NCBI GenBank assembly: GCA_016748015.1
Contig: JAAOMT010000471.1
Location: 24,053-88,052, forward strand
Length of the DNA: 64,000 nucleotides
Source of the DNA: Geosiphon pyriformis
Lineage: Eukaryota; Glomeromycota; Glomeromycetes; Archaeosporales; Geosiphonaceae
Reading direction: 5' to 3'
Below are positions 61,081 through 64,000 of this stretch, one piece after another. The position numbers and the translations under genes were made by a program. Every line of letters begins with the position of its first letter. Positions within the stretch are counted from its first letter, which is position 1. The notes under the pieces are model-generated. The model worked only from the letters and a program-made list of their open reading frames with translations, made no database searches and was not told the DNA's origin.

Positions 61081-63816
61081 TAGATTTTCATTTGCAACTT
61101 ACCTATTCCACTCATAGTAATACAAAAATTTGAGGCATTCAAATAAATTGAAAATTATTTTACTTATAATTATTAAAATCTTAAGCATTTATATTTATCT
61201 TTAAGCTCTTTCATCAATTCATTGATACGATCATAATGAAATAAAAACGTTTAAGTTTTTATCATTCATTATTATTATTATTACACATAATATGATCACA
61301 AAGTAATTTGTTTATTTTATATGTAAAAAAATATTTGAATCCGATAATAACAAATGAATTGCTATAATTTTATATATTTATAATATAATTTGATATTTAA
61401 AATTATAAAATAAATTGAATAAATCATCGAATTAAAAATATTTTTATCTCGATTTGAATGGGAATTAATACAAATTATACAAATAAATAAATAAATAGAA
61501 CATAATTAAATGTTAATATATAGTTATTTTTTGCTATTAAACAAATTATAATTAAAAATAAATAAATAATAATGATCATAAAAATATTGTAAAATCAATA
61601 TTATTATGAAAAAATTAATTTTTATTGCGATAATTATTTTTTTATATTATATATATAAATGATTTTTTATACATTATTTTAATTAATTGTATTATTCTAA
61701 TTTGATTTAATATATTATTTTATAAAATACAAAATAAAAATATATATAATAATAACACATATTTGGTTTAAGTTAACAAATTTTCAATTATATTTGAATA
61801 AAAGTTTTTCAATATCTTAAATATTAATAAAATATTGAATAGTAATATTTTTTGCTACCAGTTTTGTTAATTGAAAAGTTTTATTTTTTTTTGGCTTTTA
61901 TGTTTAGATCTATTAAACCATTTTGAACATGTTAAATAAAGTAATAATTTAGCTTGTTTGCTATTATTCATTATTTACTAAGTATGATCCAACCACTATC
62001 TACGATTACGTAACAGAAATGATACATAGTAGACATAACTCACGTGTTATATACATGTGACCAGACAACCGGATTTTTAATTAATTTAATTTTTTATTTA
62101 TGTTATTATTTGTTATATTTATAAATTCCAATCGTATATCTTTTAAATTAGATTATTATTACATTTTTTCAATTAATTAAAACATTTCAAAACTAAAAAC
62201 AGAGAATAATACAATTGAAAATAGAAAAATAACTACTGATAATTAAACCAAAAGCTTTGTTAAAAATAAAAGTATGCTACCTAGTCAAGAATAAAGTTAA
62301 GAAATGATTTTCGACCAAGGCAAACATATTATAATAAAAATCAGCTAACTCCGAAATTGTGATGCCTAAATAAAAAATTTATGTTCATATTATTGCTATT
62401 TTTTAATGTAGATGGAAACCATTAAAAAAATTGGGGCAGTTAAGTGTTAACTAAGAAAATAGATCTTAATGAATATGTTTAAAGCATATCCATCAAATTT
62501 TGAATTTAATTCATTTGTTTCCTGGCGTTTAACTGGTGATTAAGTGTTTTGAAAACGGAATCAAATTAAGATATTATAAAATCAAGCAATAAAAATAATT
62601 TTTAAAATTACTGAGCTTATAACGAAACTCATTAATAGAAATAATATAACAGGCATAGGGTTTTAATAATAAAAAACTTCGTTGAAAATAATGCTGATAA
62701 TAATATTTGATTTGGTCAAGCATGAAATTTTAAAATACGAAATATGGTATATCCTCAATAAAAATATTGATATTAGTAGGAATAAAAAGTAGCAATTGGT
62801 TTGGGGAGATTAAGTGTTGTTAATAAAGAAAGAAATTGCATGTATAAATATTAATAGGTAATTATAATATAAAAAATAGCATTTTTTTTGGTAAGACCAT
62901 AATTGAATTATTATTTGCAAATTTTCATAAACAAAAAATCTGCTTAATAATTTCCATGATAATTAATTATGTATTTTTAAAATTTTATTGAATTTTCTGT
63001 TTTGTATAAATTTGTAAACAAAAAACTCAAAATATATGAATTTTTTGCTTCAAATAATTTAAATAACTAAGGCTAACATTTAGAAACAACTTGTAAATTA
63101 TGGTTAAAATCAATATTATCTGGAAGACTAGAGTTTGTTCATTATTAAAATTAATTGATTATTTATGCTTTATTTATTTCAATAATATTGTGTTTATAAA
63201 ACAGATAAAAACATTCTCAAAATATCCCTTTCTTTTAGATTTCTTTTGTCCAGAATTGCTGTGCTGTTATCAGCTATAGTTTAATGCAATCATTGGGAAA
63301 CAATATTAAAATTATAAAAATTAAATTAAATAAAAAAACAATAAAAATAGCTCAATTAAATTGTTATAAAAATAAAAAATCTTATCTAAAAACAAAATAA
63401 AACAGAATTAAATAAAAAATAATTATTAAAAAATTGTATATAGATTGCAACTAATATAATACTTATTTATTATGCAATTTATACTTTCAATTTTTTTTTG
63501 AAATTAAAAGTCTTGTCAAATAATAAACCAAGCTCAAAAATGTAAATAACAATTTACTATTAAATATAATATTAAAAATCTGTTGAAAAATTAATCCTTG
63601 GCTATTAATTATACAACATATTAAAAAATTTTAAAAAAATTAGTTTGTTTCAAAAAAATCAAAAACTTATAAACGTGAAAAGCTTTGTTATAATAAATTA
63701 TTTTCTGTTACACATTAAAAATAATTACATTATATTGATAATTTTTTCAAATTTCAAATTTTATATAAATAATATTTTATATTTTTAAGATATTTAATAT
63801 TGGGCGCTAAAATTAC
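61081..63816. other. Gene-free AT-rich stretch with repeat copies
   Basis: No supportable gene. It contains the repeat copy at 61,975-62,080 and the right member of the 75-bp direct repeat pair. Confidence 0.5.
61975..62080 (+). repeat. Less decayed copy of the left-end repeat
   Basis: ACTAAGTATGATCCAACCAC then TATCTACGATTACG and GTTATATACATGTGACCAG align with the copies at 553-676 and 1,609-1,735. It keeps several CG and CA sites that read TA or TG there. Confidence 0.5.
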
Positions 63817-63886
63817 CTATCATACGAATTTCTGGTGCTGTTTTCTTTTTCATACGTTCTAGCGCTTTTCTAGACAGTTGATGCAT
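63817..63886 (-). CDS. Possible short first exon near the window edge
   Basis: ATG at 63,886, directly after an in-frame TGA, opens MHQLSRKALERMKKKTAPEI then RMI. It ends at a good donor (GTAATT) at 63,816. The DNA from 63,790 to 64,000 is clearly more GC-rich than its left neighbour. No second exon was found and no family recognised, so this is tentative. It might equally be the edge of a gene lying beyond the window. Confidence 0.25.
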
Positions 63887-64000
63887 TCATCGTACATTAA
63901 ATCAATCAGAACTGGTGACAGCATTGTTGATTTTCGGCTCGAAAGGGGATGTACCACGTTCATTATCACCTTTTAGTGTATGATTTGGCTATCAAGTTCG

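Larger units (their letters stand above)
59543..63130 (+). repeat. Direct repeats of about 75 bp at 59,543-59,617 and 63,056-63,130
   Basis: Both copies contain AATTTAAATAACTAAGGC and ACTTGTAAATTATGGTTAAA then CAATATTA. A second shared block (TTTATAAAACAGATAAAAA) follows at about 59,987-60,006 and 63,192-63,211. They bracket about 3.5 kb of AT-rich DNA and could be remnants of terminal repeats or two copies of one old element. Confidence 0.55.

Overview
The window looks like nuclear DNA of an arbuscular mycorrhizal fungus (Glomeromycotina, Rhizophagus/Gigaspora type). It is very AT-rich, its genes carry short GT-AG introns, and it holds gene types expanded in that group: tyrosine-kinase-like (TKL) kinases with a Cys-rich N-terminus, Sel1-repeat genes and a characteristic non-LTR retrotransposon family. 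The assignment rests on recognising protein families by eye; no database search was run.

The left half (1-31,800) is a stack of nested transposable elements. The oldest layer is a decayed non-LTR element whose ORF1 runs on the minus strand and is now in three pieces (about 24,000-23,587, 13,425-12,043 and 2,124-1,731). Two complete Ty3/Gypsy LTR retrotransposons, both on the plus strand, split it: element A (2,125-12,042) and element B (13,426-23,586). B has a clean 4-bp target duplication (ACAT); A has ACAG/ATAG. To their right lies a second, plus-strand non-LTR element (about 25,300-31,750) with ORF1, endonuclease, reverse transcriptase and RNase H, read through many stops.

Elements A and B share an unusual plan. 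ORF1 encodes Gag with a zinc knuckle, aspartic protease, a Cys-rich module, a dUTPase and RT-RNase H. A separate ATG-initiated ORF2, in the +1 frame, encodes the integrase. A third ORF of unknown function lies between integrase and 3' LTR. Both copies are dead. Nearly all their lesions are C-to-T or G-to-A changes: Trp, Gln and Arg codons became stops, and catalytic Asp/Glu codons became Asn/Lys. LTR pairs also differ almost only by transitions. This points to repeat-directed or methylation-driven decay.

The right half (32,000-64,000) is gene-poor. Intact-looking multi-exon genes are a TKL kinase (38,220-39,784), a cytochrome P450 with 8 exons (44,071-46,153), a zinc-independent NADP(H) oxidoreductase with 5 exons (minus, 49,102-47,739), a class-3 lipase-like protein whose GxSxG serine is Gly (50,823-52,412), and a TKL pseudokinase (minus, 58,100-56,594). 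For all five, the inferred exons add up to one uninterrupted reading frame. Between them lie relics: Sel1-repeat pseudogenes, a decayed gene of a family common in these fungi, a pogo-like transposon remnant with inverted repeats, a small MITE-like element, a Tc1/mariner transposase relic and several microsatellites. No tRNA, rRNA or CRISPR array was seen.
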